Counted from the first letter of the stretch, positions 47,961-58,410 are shown. The stretch: DNA of 64,000 nucleotides from Staphylococcus pettenkoferi (GCF_026659735.1 NZ_JANSKK010000007.1:1-64000); one strand, 5' to 3'. Made by a program: numbers and translations. The notes: generated by a model not told the origin, from the letters alone.

Positions 47961-48064
47961 GCTTGTAATCCCCTTTATTACCGATTGTTGATTAGTTTAA
48001 TTGTATAATAAAAAGCGATGTGTCTAAAGTGTTAAATTCAGTGAGCGTAGATTATTGAATATAG

Positions 48065-48107
48065 AAAGAGACAATTTCTATAGCCTATCCATAGAAATTG
48101 TCTCTTT
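48065..48107 (-). terminator. Terminator after the NAD(P)-binding protein gene
   Basis: A perfect 17-bp stem (48065-48081 with 48091-48107) with a nine-base loop, lying 58 bp downstream of the gene that ends at 48165 and upstream of the dynamin gene. Confidence 0.9.
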
Positions 48108-48164
48108 ATTGTTAATATAGTGATATAAGATTCAATGTCTTATTAAAAATGTAATACTTTTAAA

Positions 48165-48803
48165 TTAAAGATCTCGTGGTGCCTCACCATCGGTATTGGG
48201 CTTGTTTACGCCGATATCTTCACGTGAATAGAGCTCTGGATGTTTCGCAATTTCCACCATGAGTGCCCCTATACTTTTACGAGAAACCTCAGTACCTTTA
48301 AATGTTTCGTCCTTTTTAGTGATTTCGTAATCGACTTCGTTTAAGTTTGTTAACCAAGCAGGACGAATCAATGTGTAATCAAGACCAGATTGTTCGATCG
48401 TTTGCGCTGCTTTACGGTAAATCTCTAAACGATTACCTAAGTGTTCTTCAACCCAATCTTGGAACGGTTGAGGTACTTCGTTATTCACACCTAGCGCAGT
48501 GACGAAGAGCAGACGTTTCACTTCGTTCTCTTGCATCGCTTGGACAATCGTTTCAGCTTCTTGATCTAAGTCACCTGAAAGACTTGCAATAACGATATCG
48601 ACATCTGCCATTGCTGCACTAACAGCTTCAAAATCTGTCGCATCGCCCTCTCTTACACGAATACGGTCAGATGCGTAGTCTGGTAATCTGTTTGCATCTC
48701 TGAGGAAAAGTCTTAAGGTATAAGTCGTATTTTCTAGAAATGAATTGATAGCGGCTTTAGAAACTTTGCCGTTTGCCCCTAATATGAGTACACGTCGTGT
48801 CAC
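48165..48803 (-). CDS. NAD(P)-binding protein, atypical SDR family (YwnB-like)
   Basis: A 212-residue protein with an N-terminal Rossmann loop LILGANGKVSKAAINSFL (residues 6-23) and REGDATD near 51, of the NmrA/YwnB-like group of atypical short-chain dehydrogenases. YTLIRPAWLTN near 146 is the usual substrate-pocket block. Substrate unknown. It is a single-gene unit with a terminator behind it. Confidence 0.85.
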   Translation of the reverse strand: MTRRVLILGANGKVSKAAINSFLENTTYTLRLFLRDANRLPDYASDRIRVREGDATDFEAVSAAMADVDIVIASLSGDLDQEAETIVQAMQENEVKRLLFVTALGVNNEVPQPFQDWVEEHLGNRLEIYRKAAQTIEQSGLDYTLIRPAWLTNLNEVDYEITKKDETFKGTEVSRKSIGALMVEIAKHPELYSREDIGVNKPNTDGEAPRDL

Positions 48804-49102
48804 TATTAATCACTCCTATTCTAAAGATAGATATACTACGTATTAATCATTAAAGAAATTTCAATCTTATTTTTAATATGATGCTTGAAAACGAGAGCAG
48901 AATTTTGCTATTTAGGTTAATCTTCGTTCAAGCTAAAATAATTACGTTTATAATTGACTTGAATGAATGATTGTTTAAAGTATGAATCTCTTTCTTTTCC
49001 CATATACCATACTACAATTTTAAAAATAATACTAATTAAATACTTATAATTACCGAAGTTATCGCGTGATTGAAATGTATAATTAATGTAAAGGTTTTCA
49101 GT
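48804..49102. other. Gene-free AT-rich spacer
   Basis: No gene, repeat or clear structure is seen here. The promoter of the gene ending at 48165 must lie in its left part and the end of rarD transcription in its right part, but I could not fix either. Confidence 0.4.
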
Positions 49103-50008
49103 TTATTTGACTAACGGATTTTTACTTTTCTTCATTTTAATATACTGTGAAATACTGTATACGATAATACCGACCCAGATAAAGACAAAGGTGATGAACT
49201 GGTGAATATCGAACGGCTCTTTGAACACAAAGATACCGAGTATAAAGATTAACGTTGGACCTACATATTGAATAAATCCTGTTAATGACAACGGGATACG
49301 TTGTGCACCTGCAGAGAATAAGATGAGTGGAATGGCTGTTATGGAACCTGAGAATAATAACCAGAATGTTGGCATGTTGAGTCCAGATGTCATATGACCT
49401 TGTTGCCAGATCACCCATAAATAAATGAGACCTGCCGGCGCAGTCACGATACATTCGATAGTGATACTACTGATAGAATTCATCGGCACGACCTTTTTAA
49501 TCAAGCCATAAAAGCCGAATGAGAATGCAAGTAGTAAGGAAATGAGCGGGAATTCACCGACTTGAATGGTCATGTAAACGACGCCGACGAACGCGAGAAT
49601 GATGGCTAACCACTCAAACTTGTTAAATCGCTCTTTCAAGAAGACTAATGCGAGCAAGATACTGACTAAAGGATTGATATAGTATCCAAGACTCGTTTGA
49701 AGTACGTGACCGTTGTTTACAGCCCAAATAAATGTCCCCCAGTTCACTGTTATCACGTAACCTGCCGCGATAATCGCTATGAGTTGTATAGGATGTTTGA
49801 AAAGTTGATTCACATCAGCACCGAAATGTGTTTGTTTGGACACAATTGCAACGATGAGCATGAAAATCATCGATAGGACGATACGAAATGCGAGAATCTC
49901 GAAAGGTCCTATACCGTGAATTAAATGCCAATAGAGTGGCAAGATGCCCCATAAAATATAGGCAGATAGTGCAAAAAATATTCCCTTTTTCATTTCATTA
50001 TGTTGCAT
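49103..50008 (-). CDS. rarD: EamA family transporter RarD
   Basis: A 301-residue membrane protein with about ten hydrophobic segments in two EamA halves. The RarD signature SAYILWGILPLYWHLI lies at residues 14-29, followed by the conserved VNWGTFIWAVNNGHVLQTSL near 87-106 and GYYINPLVSILLALVFLKER. The family is annotated as a chloramphenicol-sensitive (drug/metabolite) exporter; the true substrate is unknown. GGAGGGC precedes the ATG, and the next gene upstream on this strand ends 23 bp away. Confidence 0.9.
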   Translation of the reverse strand: MQHNEMKKGIFFALSAYILWGILPLYWHLIHGIGPFEILAFRIVLSMIFMLIVAIVSKQTHFGADVNQLFKHPIQLIAIIAAGYVITVNWGTFIWAVNNGHVLQTSLGYYINPLVSILLALVFLKERFNKFEWLAIILAFVGVVYMTIQVGEFPLISLLLAFSFGFYGLIKKVVPMNSISSITIECIVTAPAGLIYLWVIWQQGHMTSGLNMPTFWLLFSGSITAIPLILFSAGAQRIPLSLTGFIQYVGPTLIFILGIFVFKEPFDIHQFITFVFIWVGIIVYSISQYIKMKKSKNPLVK

Positions 50009-50031
50009 TTAAGCCCTCCTTTAAATGATGA

Positions 50032-51159
50032 TTATGATTTCTTAGCACCCCAATATTGGTAATATGTGCATTCGATATAACCGTTAAAGAGCTTACGACG
50101 CTTTGTAGCTTTACGGTTTACAAGATGTTCGAATTCTTTGTTGCTCGTTAAGATATAGGCAGAAAGATGTGGATGAGCTTTCATTAGCTTTCCAATGTAG
50201 CGATACATCGTTTCTACTTCTTCACGATCTCCGATACGTTCACCATATGGTGGATTACCGATTAAAGCGACGGGATCGTCATGATCGATAGAAAGCGTGT
50301 TAACATCTTTGACTTTGAATTGAATAATTTCAGAAAGCCCGACTTCTTCAGCATTTCGCTTAGCAATTTCGACCATTTCTGGATCGATATCATAAGCATA
50401 CACTTCAACTTCTTTATCGTAATCTGCAGCTTGATCTGCCTCAGCTCTGAGTTTGTCGTACATATCGTTAGGCATCAATTCCCACGATTCAGAGACAAAT
50501 TCACGATTGAAACCTGGTGCAATATTTTGAGCAATCAAGCATGCTTCAATTGCAATAGTTCCAGAACCGCAGAATGGATCAATCAGTGGTGTGGATCCTG
50601 TCCAGTTAGCGAGTTTCACTAGACTTGCAGCTAATGTTTCTTTCAGTGGCGCTTCACCTTGAGCGATACGATAACCTCTTTTATTCAAACCTGAACCAGA
50701 AGTATCGACCGTGAGTAAGGCTTCATCTTTCAACAAAGCGACTTCAATAGGATACTTAGAACCTGTTTCATCGATCCAGCCTTTAATATTAAAAGCTTGT
50801 TTTAAACGTTCTACGATTGCCTTTTTAACTATCGCCTGGCAATCTGGAACACTGTGCAATGTGGACTTCACACTACGACCTTGTACCGGGAATTGACCGC
50901 CCTCTTCGATGATCGTTTCCCAAGGTAATGCCTTAGTAGATTCGAATAAATCTTCGAATGTTGTCGCTTTAAATCGTCCTACGACAAGTTTAATTCTGTC
51001 GGCAGTACGTAGCCATAAGTTACATTTCGCGATGGCTTCTTCATCACCTTCAAAGAATATACGTCCGTTCTCCACTGTCGTCTCATAACCTAAATCTTGT
51101 ATTTCGCGTGCGACGATAGCTTCGAGACCCATCGGACAGACTGCTAATAATTGGTACAT
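50032..51159 (-). CDS. THUMP domain class I SAM-dependent RNA methyltransferase (YpsC/RlmL-like)
   Basis: A 375-residue enzyme with an N-terminal ferredoxin-like and THUMP region (residues 1-155), and a methyltransferase domain with FCGSGTIAIEA near 192 (SAM loop) and the catalytic NPPYGERIG near 303. The family methylates guanine N2 in 23S rRNA (RlmL-type) and is conserved next to rnpB and gpsB in Firmicutes. The ATG follows GGAGCG. Confidence 0.92.
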   Translation of the reverse strand: MYQLLAVCPMGLEAIVAREIQDLGYETTVENGRIFFEGDEEAIAKCNLWLRTADRIKLVVGRFKATTFEDLFESTKALPWETIIEEGGQFPVQGRSVKSTLHSVPDCQAIVKKAIVERLKQAFNIKGWIDETGSKYPIEVALLKDEALLTVDTSGSGLNKRGYRIAQGEAPLKETLAASLVKLANWTGSTPLIDPFCGSGTIAIEACLIAQNIAPGFNREFVSESWELMPNDMYDKLRAEADQAADYDKEVEVYAYDIDPEMVEIAKRNAEEVGLSEIIQFKVKDVNTLSIDHDDPVALIGNPPYGERIGDREEVETMYRYIGKLMKAHPHLSAYILTSNKEFEHLVNRKATKRRKLFNGYIECTYYQYWGAKKS

Positions 51160-51247
51160 GATTTCGCTCCTTTATCTCTTCTTGTATAGTTATATTATCA
51201 AATGTGACGGGGATTGAATATGCGATAATAGCTATTCTTATATGTAA

Positions 51248-51275
51248 AAAAGCTCTCCTGAGCATACAGGAGAGC
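51248..51275 (-). terminator. Terminator of rnpB
   Basis: GCTCTCCTG pairs with CAGGAGAGC around a six-base loop. On the minus strand it is followed by a six-T run, 12 bases after the predicted rnpB 3' end. Confidence 0.95.
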
Positions 51276-51286
51276 GATCAACTAGT

Positions 51287-51676
51287 GATGGTATTTATAT
51301 AAGCCATGTTCTGTACCATCGTACTGCTACGTGCACTAGTTACACTTGTACTCCGGTGGTAATCATCTGTCTGACATGAGTAAATGACTCATCTCCTCGT
51401 TAATACGTTGAATTCCGCTTAACAAGTGCTCCTACCAAATTTGGATTGCTCACTCGAGGGGTTTACCGCGTTCCACCTTTTGTGTTTCCACAAAAGCTAC
51501 GTCACTGTGGCACTTTCAAACTATTCTAATCTTATCTCTCGACTTAGATTATTTCGTTGCCGTCAATTATTTGCCTTGACTTATGATTTCATCAAGCACG
51601 AACACTACAGTCGTCTCAGACTGTGTGAGCATGGACTTTCCTCTATATTGCTATAGCGATTACCCTAAATACCATC
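51287..51676 (-). ncRNA. rnpB: RNase P RNA (type B)
   Basis: On the minus strand the conserved type B core reads GGTAATCGC, AGAGGAAAGTCCATGCTCAC, GTAGTGTTCGTGC, and near the 3' end GTACAGAACATGGCTTAT. The ends close as a P1 helix: GATGGTATTT at the 5' end with AAATACCATC at the 3' end, which set the borders. It cleaves the 5' leader from tRNA precursors together with RnpA. About 390 nt, the usual size. Confidence 0.97.
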
Positions 51677-51827
51677 TTTCAAATTATATCATTTCACTGG
51701 GTCACTCACAATAGACATACATTAATCAGACAAAATGCGAGTCTACGACAATCACTTGATTTGATTGCACTTAGACTCGCAATTATGCGTGTTTTACTGT
51801 ACGTATATGCCCTTGTTCACATAAGTA

Positions 51828-52163
51828 TTATTTCTTTTGACCAAAGACTGCTTTTTCTAAATTAGATAAACGTTTAAGAATATCCACGTTGTTATTGCCA
51901 CTATTTGAAGAGAAACTTTTATTCTCTTGTGGACGTGAAGTGGCAACGCGTAAACGTAATTCTTCAAGTTCTTTCTTTAGTTTATGATTTTCTTCAGAAA
52001 GTTTAACGACTTCACTATTAAGATCAGACATTTTTTGATAATCAGCGATGATGTCGTCTAAGAAAGCATCCACTTCCTCACGACGATAACCACGTGTCAT
52101 TGTTTTTTCGAAGTCCTTTTCATAAATATCCTTTGCAGTAAGCTTTAAAGATACATCTGACAT
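51828..52163 (-). CDS. gpsB: Cell division protein GpsB
   Basis: Coiled-coil divisome protein, 111 residues, related to DivIVA. The conserved N-terminal lipid/partner-binding part is [20 protein letters not shown], then [18 protein letters not shown], followed by a coiled coil (50-75) and a C-terminal trimer-forming segment. In staphylococci it connects FtsZ and PBP proteins. The start [10 protein letters not shown] follows GAGGTGAGAG. A structured leader lies directly upstream. Confidence 0.94.
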   Translation of the reverse strand: MSDVSLKLTAKDIYEKDFEKTMTRGYRREEVDAFLDDIIADYQKMSDLNSEVVKLSEENHKLKKELEELRLRVATSRPQENKSFSSNSGNNNVDILKRLSNLEKAVFGQKK

Positions 52164-52479
52164 ATCTCTCACCTCATTTATAATATTCATCAAAAAATTA
52201 GGACACCTTGTTATCTATTTCTCATTAATATAGCTTTACTTTAGCGAGATTTTCTCACGCGAAATGTGAATATACATCGAATAAAGATGATGTAGAGTTG
52301 AACGCTTCACATATACTTTCATGAATATCGCTAAATAGGTGTGTCCTAATATTAAATTGCATATAACATTATATTACCCATTCGCTTTTAAAGTATGCTT
52401 GTCCTCATACCTTATCTTTATCACATAATCGAGCCATGCAATGGAATCGATGACCTTTCTGCTACGGTCTATTCCACTG
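52164..52479. other. Structured region between ypsA and gpsB
   Basis: No gene. On the minus strand the arms ATTAGGACAC(AC)CT (52350-52337) and AGGTGTCCTAAT (52208-52197) enclose about 128 nt, and TTTTTTG follows the second arm. This looks like a long leader or small RNA ending in an intrinsic terminator 34 bases before the gpsB start. Promoter boxes were not fixed. Confidence 0.55.
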
Positions 52480-53040
52480 TTAAAAATCACTTTGTTCCCA
52501 TTGCAAATCGTTCACGAACTCGCTCAAATCGTCGAGTGTAACAATGTCACAAGTATAATTTGTTTTATCCATAAAATCAACTAACTTCTTCTTGAAAAAC
52601 TTTGGTGTGGCCTCTCTCTCATCATCATAAACTAGAAGCGTCATGTCCGTATGATCTAACATGAACTGATCCGTGCGTTGAAACTGATATGGACCTTGAT
52701 ATCCCTCATGGAACACGCTATCGACGAAATCTGCTTGTTCAGTGATTTGCATGTACTTGAGTTGATTCGTCTCATTCCAACGCTCAGTGTGGTGTTCAAA
52801 TGGCGTGATAATACCGAGTTTCACCTCTGGGTACGTCTCTTTAAGTTGGATGACTGTTTCAGCTGCCCAGAGCTCAATTCCCATTTGACCTTGAATCAAT
52901 ACCCACTCTAAACCTTCCTCTATCAACGCAGTCAGACGACGTTCGAGGAATGTTTTAATGTAATAGACTGCCGGATCGTCATCTTTGAAGATGCCTAGTT
53001 CAAATGATTTATATCCTGTTACGTAAATCGTCTTAATCAT
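52480..53040 (-). CDS. ypsA: YpsA family protein (DUF1273, SLOG superfamily)
   Basis: A 186-residue protein with the SLOG-type block [16 protein letters not shown] near residue 45, [20 protein letters not shown] near 74 and [14 protein letters not shown] near 135. YpsA of Bacillus and S. aureus affects cell division and FtsZ positioning and lies next to gpsB, as here. It starts [16 protein letters not shown] with a GGTGAATTC site; an upstream start four codons earlier is less likely. It overlaps yppE by eight bases. Confidence 0.9.
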   Translation of the reverse strand: MIKTIYVTGYKSFELGIFKDDDPAVYYIKTFLERRLTALIEEGLEWVLIQGQMGIELWAAETVIQLKETYPEVKLGIITPFEHHTERWNETNQLKYMQITEQADFVDSVFHEGYQGPYQFQRTDQFMLDHTDMTLLVYDDEREATPKFFKKKLVDFMDKTNYTCDIVTLDDLSEFVNDLQWEQSDF

Positions 53041-53386
53041 TGAATTCACCATTTCGTTTAATTTGATTCAAATCATAGCGCACGGCTTTTAATTTCTCAT
53101 TAAAGAGTTTACGGCTTGTTCGTGCGAAGTGGCATTCTACCGATAAGTCTTGAAGATTTGAAATGAGTAAGGAGAATTTGGATTCATTAAAGTAATTTAC
53201 TTTCTGAGTAATTACAGTTTGATACTTTTTTAAATCTGCTATGAGTGCATCAATACGTTCAGCATATGGGAGTACTATACTATAGAATGAATCTTCTTCC
53301 TCTTCACGTTTTACAAAGTCAAAGCGTTGTTCCATATAATCAAGCTCTTCGAGAAATTGATCGAGGAGTTCGTACACATAAATCAC
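53033..53386 (-). CDS. YppE family protein (DUF1798)
   Basis: A 117-residue all-helical acidic protein with the conserved late block [23 protein letters not shown], matching the DUF1798/YppE family kept between ypsA and recU in Bacilli. Two GTG codons (53386 and 53377) could be the start; GAGGTAGGTG lies just before the second. Function unknown. Confidence 0.8.
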   Translation of the reverse strand: MIYVYELLDQFLEELDYMEQRFDFVKREEEEDSFYSIVLPYAERIDALIADLKKYQTVITQKVNYFNESKFSLLISNLQDLSVECHFARTSRKLFNEKLKAVRYDLNQIKRNGEFND

Positions 53387-53627
53387 CTACCTCATTTAAT
53401 TTATCACATTCTTCAGTTCCACGTCATGTCGCACTCTAGGCCAAGATGTATTTGTTTAAAGTTGATTTTAAAGGTAAAATAATGAGAGGAGATGCGTCGC
53501 AACAACATAAAGATGCTCAACCTAAGACATGATTCATCTCGAATATAGTTAATTTAAACTCACCGTTAAACTACAGTGAGAGAGTAATAAGCATCGTCCT
53601 TGTTTAAGTGTGGTATGGCGAGATGAT
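53387..53627. other. Divergent spacer between yppE and recU
   Basis: No gene here. AGGAGATGC near 53488 and GCATCGTCCT near 53591 form an imperfect inverted repeat about 100 bp apart. The only clear signal, the recU promoter, is listed separately. Confidence 0.4.
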
Positions 53628-53656
53628 TTGGAAAACACGCATTTTTAATGTATAAT
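53628..53656 (+). promoter_or_regulatory. Promoter of recU-pbp2
   Basis: TTGGAA (53628-53633) and TATAAT (53651-53656) are 17 bp apart, 40 bp before the recU start. Confidence 0.7.
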
Positions 53657-53695
53657 AAGTAAAGTTTTGATTAACTAATAAAAGTGGTGACAATG

Positions 53696-54322
53696 ATGAA
53701 TTATCCAAATGGGAAGCCATTTTTGAGAAATAAGACTCAAGACGGACGTTCTAATCCTAAGCAACATAGTAACATTGACTATGGTGGCCGAGGTATGACG
53801 CTTGAGAAAGATATTGAACGTTCGAACAAATACTATTTGCGTGAAGGACGTGCGGTAATACATAAGAAGCCGACGCCCGTTCAAATTGTCAATGTTCATT
53901 ATCCTAAGCGCAGTAAGGCTGTGATTAACGAAGCTTATTTCAGAACACCGTCAACCACAGATTACAATGGAATCTATAAAGGTTATTATATTGACTTTGA
54001 AGCGAAAGAGACAAAGAACAAGACTTCCTTTCCATTAAGTAATATTCACGACCACCAAGTTGATCATATGCAGGCGTGTTATTTACAACATGGTCTGGTG
54101 TTTTTACTCATTCGTTTTAAGACGCTTAACGAGGTCTATCTCCTACCTTTCTCGAAGTTCAAATACTTCTGGGAGAGATATAAAAATGGAGTGAAAAAGT
54201 CGATTAAGGTTGAAGAAATGCGTGAAAATAGTTACTATATTCCGTATCAGTATCAACCGAGATTGAATTACCTCGAAGCTGTAGATAAGTTGATATTAGA
54301 TGAAAGTGAGGACCGCGTATGA
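53696..54322 (+). CDS. recU: Holliday junction resolvase RecU
   Basis: Cuts Holliday junctions in recombination and repair. The 208-residue protein has the active-site region [20 protein letters not shown] near 80-100 with the catalytic Asp, Glu and Lys, followed by [20 protein letters not shown]. The start [10 protein letters not shown] is the conserved one; upstream GTG codons overlap the ribosome binding site. It overlaps pbp2 by four bases (ATGA), as in other staphylococci. Confidence 0.95.
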   Translation: MNYPNGKPFLRNKTQDGRSNPKQHSNIDYGGRGMTLEKDIERSNKYYLREGRAVIHKKPTPVQIVNVHYPKRSKAVINEAYFRTPSTTDYNGIYKGYYIDFEAKETKNKTSFPLSNIHDHQVDHMQACYLQHGLVFLLIRFKTLNEVYLLPFSKFKYFWERYKNGVKKSIKVEEMRENSYYIPYQYQPRLNYLEAVDKLILDESEDRV

Positions 54323-56613
54323 CGGAAAAGAAAGGGGCTTCTCAATCTAATAAGAATAACGGGAAGTCCAATCAAAAAAAGAATAGAAACATCAAGAGAA
54401 CGATTATCAAGATTATCGGCTTTATCATCATCGCGTTTATCATCCTAGCACTCGTAGGTATCTTGCTTTTTGCTTACTATGCATGGAAAGCACCTGCTTT
54501 TACCGAATCGAAACTGCAAGATGATATCCCAGCGAAGATTTATGATAAAGATGGCAATCTGATGAAGACCTTGGATAATGGTCAGCGTCGTGCACACGTG
54601 AAGTTGAATGATGTTCCAGAGAACATGCGTAACGCCGTATTAGCTACGGAGGATAACAGCTTCTACAAACATGGTGCAATCGACTATAAACGTTTCGTCA
54701 AAGCGGCGTTAAGTAATGTCACTGGTGGCTTTGGTGCCCAAGGTGGTTCCAGCTTAACGCAACAAGTTGTGAAACGTTCCTTCTTAACGGATAAGAAGAC
54801 AATTGGTCGTAAGGCGCAAGAGGCATACCTATCCTATCGTCTTGAACAAGAGTACAGTAAAGATGAAATCTTCGAAATGTACTTGAACAAGATTTACTAC
54901 TCTGATGGTGTAACTGGTATTAAAGCAGCAGCTAAATACTACTTCAATAAAGACTTGAAGGATCTAAACTTAGCTGAAGAAGCTTACCTTGCAGGTTTAC
55001 CACAAGTTCCAAACTCTAACAATATTTACGATCATCCTAAACAAGCGGAACATCGTAAAGACGTAGTGCTTTATCTCATGGCTCGTCACCATAGAATTTC
55101 TGATAAAGAGAAGAAAGAAGCACAAGACACGTCACTACAGAAGAACTTGGTTAAACGTAGTGCAGAGGATCGTCAGGTTAAAGACGAAGATAAGAATCCA
55201 GAGTATGCTTCATACATCAACTTTGTGAAATCTGAGTTAATGAACAACAAAGAATTCAAAGGTAAAAACCTCGGTGATGTATTAAACAGTGGCGTTAAGA
55301 TTTACACAAACATGGATGCTGACGTTCAAAAATCATTACAGAACCGTATCGATAACGGTAACTACTACAAGAACGATGACCAACAAGTTGGTTCATCTAT
55401 CGTAGACAGTCAATCTGGTGCCCTAGTCGCTATTTCAGGTGGACGTCATTTCAAAGATATCGTTGACCGTAACCAAGCGACAGATGCTCACCCTACTGGT
55501 TCATCACTCAAGCCATTCTTAGCTTACGGACCAGCAATTGAGAACATGCAGTGGGCAACAAACCACGGTATCCAAGACGAATCTTCTTATCAAGTGGATG
55601 GTACGACATTCCGAAACTATGACACGAATGGTCACGGTCTCGTGAAGATGTATGATGCATTACGTCAAAGTTTCAACATCCCAGCGCTTAAAGCTTGGCA
55701 ACAAACGAAAGAGAATGCCGGTGAAAGTGCTCCGAAAGATTTCGCATCTAAAGTCGGACTTGATTATGAGAAGAATCCAACTGCGCCAGACGTTCTTGGT
55801 GGTGCGTCTTCAGAATTCTCGCCTACTCAATTAGCTTCAGCATTCGCTTCATTAGCTAATGGTGGTGAATACAATAACGCACACTCTATCAAGAAAGTCG
55901 TTAAGCAGAATGGAGATACGATTGAATATGACCACACAAGTCATAAAGCAATGCAAGACTACACATCTTACATGTTAGCTGAAATGCTAAAAGGTACATT
56001 CGAAGCATATGGTTCAGCTTACAACCATGGTGTAGACGGTGTTAACCTTGCTGCTAAGACAGGTACAAACAACTACGACCCTAATATTCAAGCGAAATAT
56101 GGTTTACCAGATAATGCAGCACCTGATACTTGGATTAATGGTTTCACTCCTAAATACAGCATGTCTGTATGGATGGGCTTCAATAAGATTAAACAAGGTG
56201 GAACGAACTCATTTGTTGGCCATAGCGAACAAGAGTATCCACAATTCCTCTTACGTGATGTCATGAGTGACATTTCACCGAAAGATGGTAAAGACTTCAA
56301 GAAACCTAGCTCTGTATCTGGTGACTCTAAAGATAGCCTTTCTGTTGCAAACCATCCTGACGGTAATACAACAAGTCAGAAACCAAATGGCCAAGGTAGC
56401 AGTAGTTCTAGTAGCAATAGTAGTTCTAGTAACTCAAGCAGCTCTAATAGCTCAAATAGCTCTAATCGCCAAGGTCAACAACAAACAGGCCAGCAACAAC
56501 AAGGTACGCAACAACAGACAGGACAGCAGCAACAAACTGGTAACAACGGTGGTAATGCACTGACAAGATTGTTCCATTTAAATTCAGTCTTTGATTTATT
56601 CAAAGCATCATAA
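54319..56613 (+). CDS. pbp2: Penicillin-binding protein 2 (bifunctional)
   Basis: Polymerises and cross-links peptidoglycan. The 764-residue protein has a basic N-terminus, one membrane anchor (about 32-58) and a GT51 glycosyltransferase domain with [15 protein letters not shown] near 112 and [11 protein letters not shown] near 145. The transpeptidase domain has the active serine in TGSSLKPF near 395, the SFN motif in RQSFNIPAL near 452 and KTGT near 580. The C-terminal tail (about 690-750) is a Ser/Asn then Gln/Gly-rich repeat tract, longer than in many relatives. PBP2 is needed for methicillin resistance in mecA-bearing S. aureus. Confidence 0.95.
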   Translation: MTEKKGASQSNKNNGKSNQKKNRNIKRTIIKIIGFIIIAFIILALVGILLFAYYAWKAPAFTESKLQDDIPAKIYDKDGNLMKTLDNGQRRAHVKLNDVPENMRNAVLATEDNSFYKHGAIDYKRFVKAALSNVTGGFGAQGGSSLTQQVVKRSFLTDKKTIGRKAQEAYLSYRLEQEYSKDEIFEMYLNKIYYSDGVTGIKAAAKYYFNKDLKDLNLAEEAYLAGLPQVPNSNNIYDHPKQAEHRKDVVLYLMARHHRISDKEKKEAQDTSLQKNLVKRSAEDRQVKDEDKNPEYASYINFVKSELMNNKEFKGKNLGDVLNSGVKIYTNMDADVQKSLQNRIDNGNYYKNDDQQVGSSIVDSQSGALVAISGGRHFKDIVDRNQATDAHPTGSSLKPFLAYGPAIENMQWATNHGIQDESSYQVDGTTFRNYDTNGHGLVKMYDALRQSFNIPALKAWQQTKENAGESAPKDFASKVGLDYEKNPTAPDVLGGASSEFSPTQLASAFASLANGGEYNNAHSIKKVVKQNGDTIEYDHTSHKAMQDYTSYMLAEMLKGTFEAYGSAYNHGVDGVNLAAKTGTNNYDPNIQAKYGLPDNAAPDTWINGFTPKYSMSVWMGFNKIKQGGTNSFVGHSEQEYPQFLLRDVMSDISPKDGKDFKKPSSVSGDSKDSLSVANHPDGNTTSQKPNGQGSSSSSSNSSSSNSSSSNSSNSSNRQGQQQTGQQQQGTQQQTGQQQQTGNNGGNALTRLFHLNSVFDLFKAS

Positions 56614-56630
56614 TTAAATGAGAGCATAAT

Positions 56631-56677
56631 AAATACCCTTCAGTTATTTCATAATTGAAATAGCTGAAGGGTTATTT
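56631..56677 (+). terminator. Terminator after pbp2
   Basis: A long stem (CCTTCAGTTATTTCA with TGAAATAGCTGAAGG and T-rich ends) lies 18 bp after the pbp2 stop, with A-rich and T-rich flanks for either direction. Confidence 0.9.
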
Positions 56678-56732
56678 ATTAGTTTGAGAACTTTTTCTAT
56701 TAAATTGCTTCACTTCAAGTTACGTAAGCGTG

Positions 56733-57068
56733 CTATCTTCTTTTCTCTCTCTTGCGACGAATTTGATACGACGCATTCATTTTGATGAGCTCATCTTTCA
56801 TCGTCTTCATTTGACGATAACCCATAAAGTGATATTTACGCATTTGAATATAATCATAACGTTCTTTGAAGTTCATAGGGACGACGGGATAATCATCTAA
56901 GTGGTCAAAGTCGATCTCGTCTATTTCATTAATCATTTTAAAAAACGACAGGATCAACTCTAAATACTGATCTAAAAGCTGTTGGGCTTCAGAAGATTTC
57001 AGCTGTTTCTGCTTTACGTAAGGATCGATTTGCGCTTCAAGTTGTTCGAAATCTGCTTTAGTAATCAT
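56733..57068 (-). CDS. ypoC: YpoC family protein
   Basis: A 111-residue acidic-then-basic helical protein. The position after nth in the dnaD-nth-ypoC order, known from Bacillus, and the block FKERYDYIQMRKYHFMGYRQ near 68 support YpoC. Function unknown. It begins 3 bp after the nth stop. Confidence 0.75.
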   Translation of the reverse strand: MITKADFEQLEAQIDPYVKQKQLKSSEAQQLLDQYLELILSFFKMINEIDEIDFDHLDDYPVVPMNFKERYDYIQMRKYHFMGYRQMKTMKDELIKMNASYQIRRKREKRR

Positions 57069-57071
57069 ACT

Positions 57072-57734
57072 TTATTTCGCCTCTCTAAACTTCGCTTTAT
57101 AGCGTTTCTGCCCTTCTCTGCAATCTTCGAATAGAGGACATACGTCGCATTTCGGAGCACGCGCAAGACAGTGATAGCGCCCGAAGAAGATAAGCTGATG
57201 ATGCGTGCGATTCCAACGTTCGCGCGGCACCACTTTACATAGTTTATCCTCTACTTGTCGCACATTATCTTTCCAACGACAAATCCCAAGACGTTTAGAG
57301 ACACGTTCAACGTGTGTATCCACGGCTAAAGAAGGTTCGTCGAATGCTACACTCATCACGACATTTGCTGTCTTACGCCCCACACCGGCAAGACTTTCGA
57401 GTTCTTTATGAGTTCGCGGGATTTCCCCATTAAACTTATCAAGTAGTGAGCGACAGAGCTTCTGTATATTTTTTGCTTTGTTACGGTAAAGCCCAATAGT
57501 GCGAATATCATTCTCTAACTCTTCTTGAGGCACTTGTAAGAAATCTTCAGCCGTATGATATTTCTGGAATAATTTTGCTGTCACTTTATTCACGGAATTA
57601 TCCGTCGTTTGTGCTGAAAGCAGTACCGCAATCGTCAGCTGAAATGGGTTATCATGCTTCAGTTCGCATTCAGCATCAGGGAACATCTCGCTAATGACAT
57701 TAATCATTTCTAACGCTTTCTTATTACTTACCAT
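57072..57734 (-). CDS. nth: Endonuclease III
   Basis: DNA glycosylase/AP lyase for oxidised pyrimidines. The 220-residue protein has the helix-hairpin-helix LAGVGRKTANVV near 114 with the catalytic lysine, the catalytic aspartate in AVDTHVERVSKRLG near 138, and the iron-sulfur cluster cysteines CLARAPKCDVCPLFEDC near 188. The start MVSNKKALEM at 57734 overlaps the dnaD end by 11 bases and follows GGAGAG. Confidence 0.94.
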   Translation of the reverse strand: MVSNKKALEMINVISEMFPDAECELKHDNPFQLTIAVLLSAQTTDNSVNKVTAKLFQKYHTAEDFLQVPQEELENDIRTIGLYRNKAKNIQKLCRSLLDKFNGEIPRTHKELESLAGVGRKTANVVMSVAFDEPSLAVDTHVERVSKRLGICRWKDNVRQVEDKLCKVVPRERWNRTHHQLIFFGRYHCLARAPKCDVCPLFEDCREGQKRYKAKFREAK

Positions 57735-58410
57735 CTTTACTCTCTCCATTTAACCAATCAAACTTCGGTATTTTTTTAACTTTGTGGGTCATTTGAGGCT
57801 GTCGGTACTGTTGACTCACCTTTTTAGATTCTTCCACGGTCTTAACATCTTTCTTCTTCCAATTGAGTAATATGCGATCCATATACTTGAAACTGAGCTT
57901 ATCGTGACTCTCAGCCTCATTTAACGCTGCTTGAATAATTTCTAAATCGTGTTGATCAATATCTATCCACTGATTCAGCGTCTCGATTTCATAAGGAGAT
58001 AATGGACGTCCAAAGGCTTGTTCAATTCGTTGAAAGAGCGTATTAAATTGAAGTCGGGCTTCATCTTCAGCTTGAGTAAGTTGTGTGGCTTCAATCACCT
58101 GACTGAGCTTATCGTAAAATGGATCGAGATTCATATACTCTGTAAACTTACCCTCTTCATTTTTATTTACGTTTAACTCAAGAAGTTCGCATTGTATTAA
58201 GCGCTGAATAATAGCCGTGATTTCTCTAGCAGCTAAAGTAGTACCTTGTTGTAAGACTTCGATTGAAGGTTGCTTATTTGACGTTTCAGCAGCGTACAAT
58301 AACTTAATGAGTATTACGAAATCCGTTTCATTGATACCTAACTCGTTGTAATGATCTAATAATGCTTTATGTATCACTACAGGACGCTCTCTTAGTTGGT
58401 ACTTATCCAC
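57724..58410 (-). CDS. dnaD: DNA replication protein DnaD
   Basis: Primosome protein that helps load the helicase at oriC and at stalled forks. The 228-residue protein has the N-terminal winged-helix domain and the C-terminal DnaB/DnaD domain with YEIETLNQWIDIDQHDLEII near 143 and YMDRILLNWKKKDVKT near 185. AAAGGAGGGA sits just before a GTG at 58410, which I take as the start; the longer frame from 58437 would contain that site within the gene. Confidence 0.9.
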   Translation of the reverse strand: MDKYQLRERPVVIHKALLDHYNELGINETDFVILIKLLYAAETSNKQPSIEVLQQGTTLAAREITAIIQRLIQCELLELNVNKNEEGKFTEYMNLDPFYDKLSQVIEATQLTQAEDEARLQFNTLFQRIEQAFGRPLSPYEIETLNQWIDIDQHDLEIIQAALNEAESHDKLSFKYMDRILLNWKKKDVKTVEESKKVSQQYRQPQMTHKVKKIPKFDWLNGESKDGK

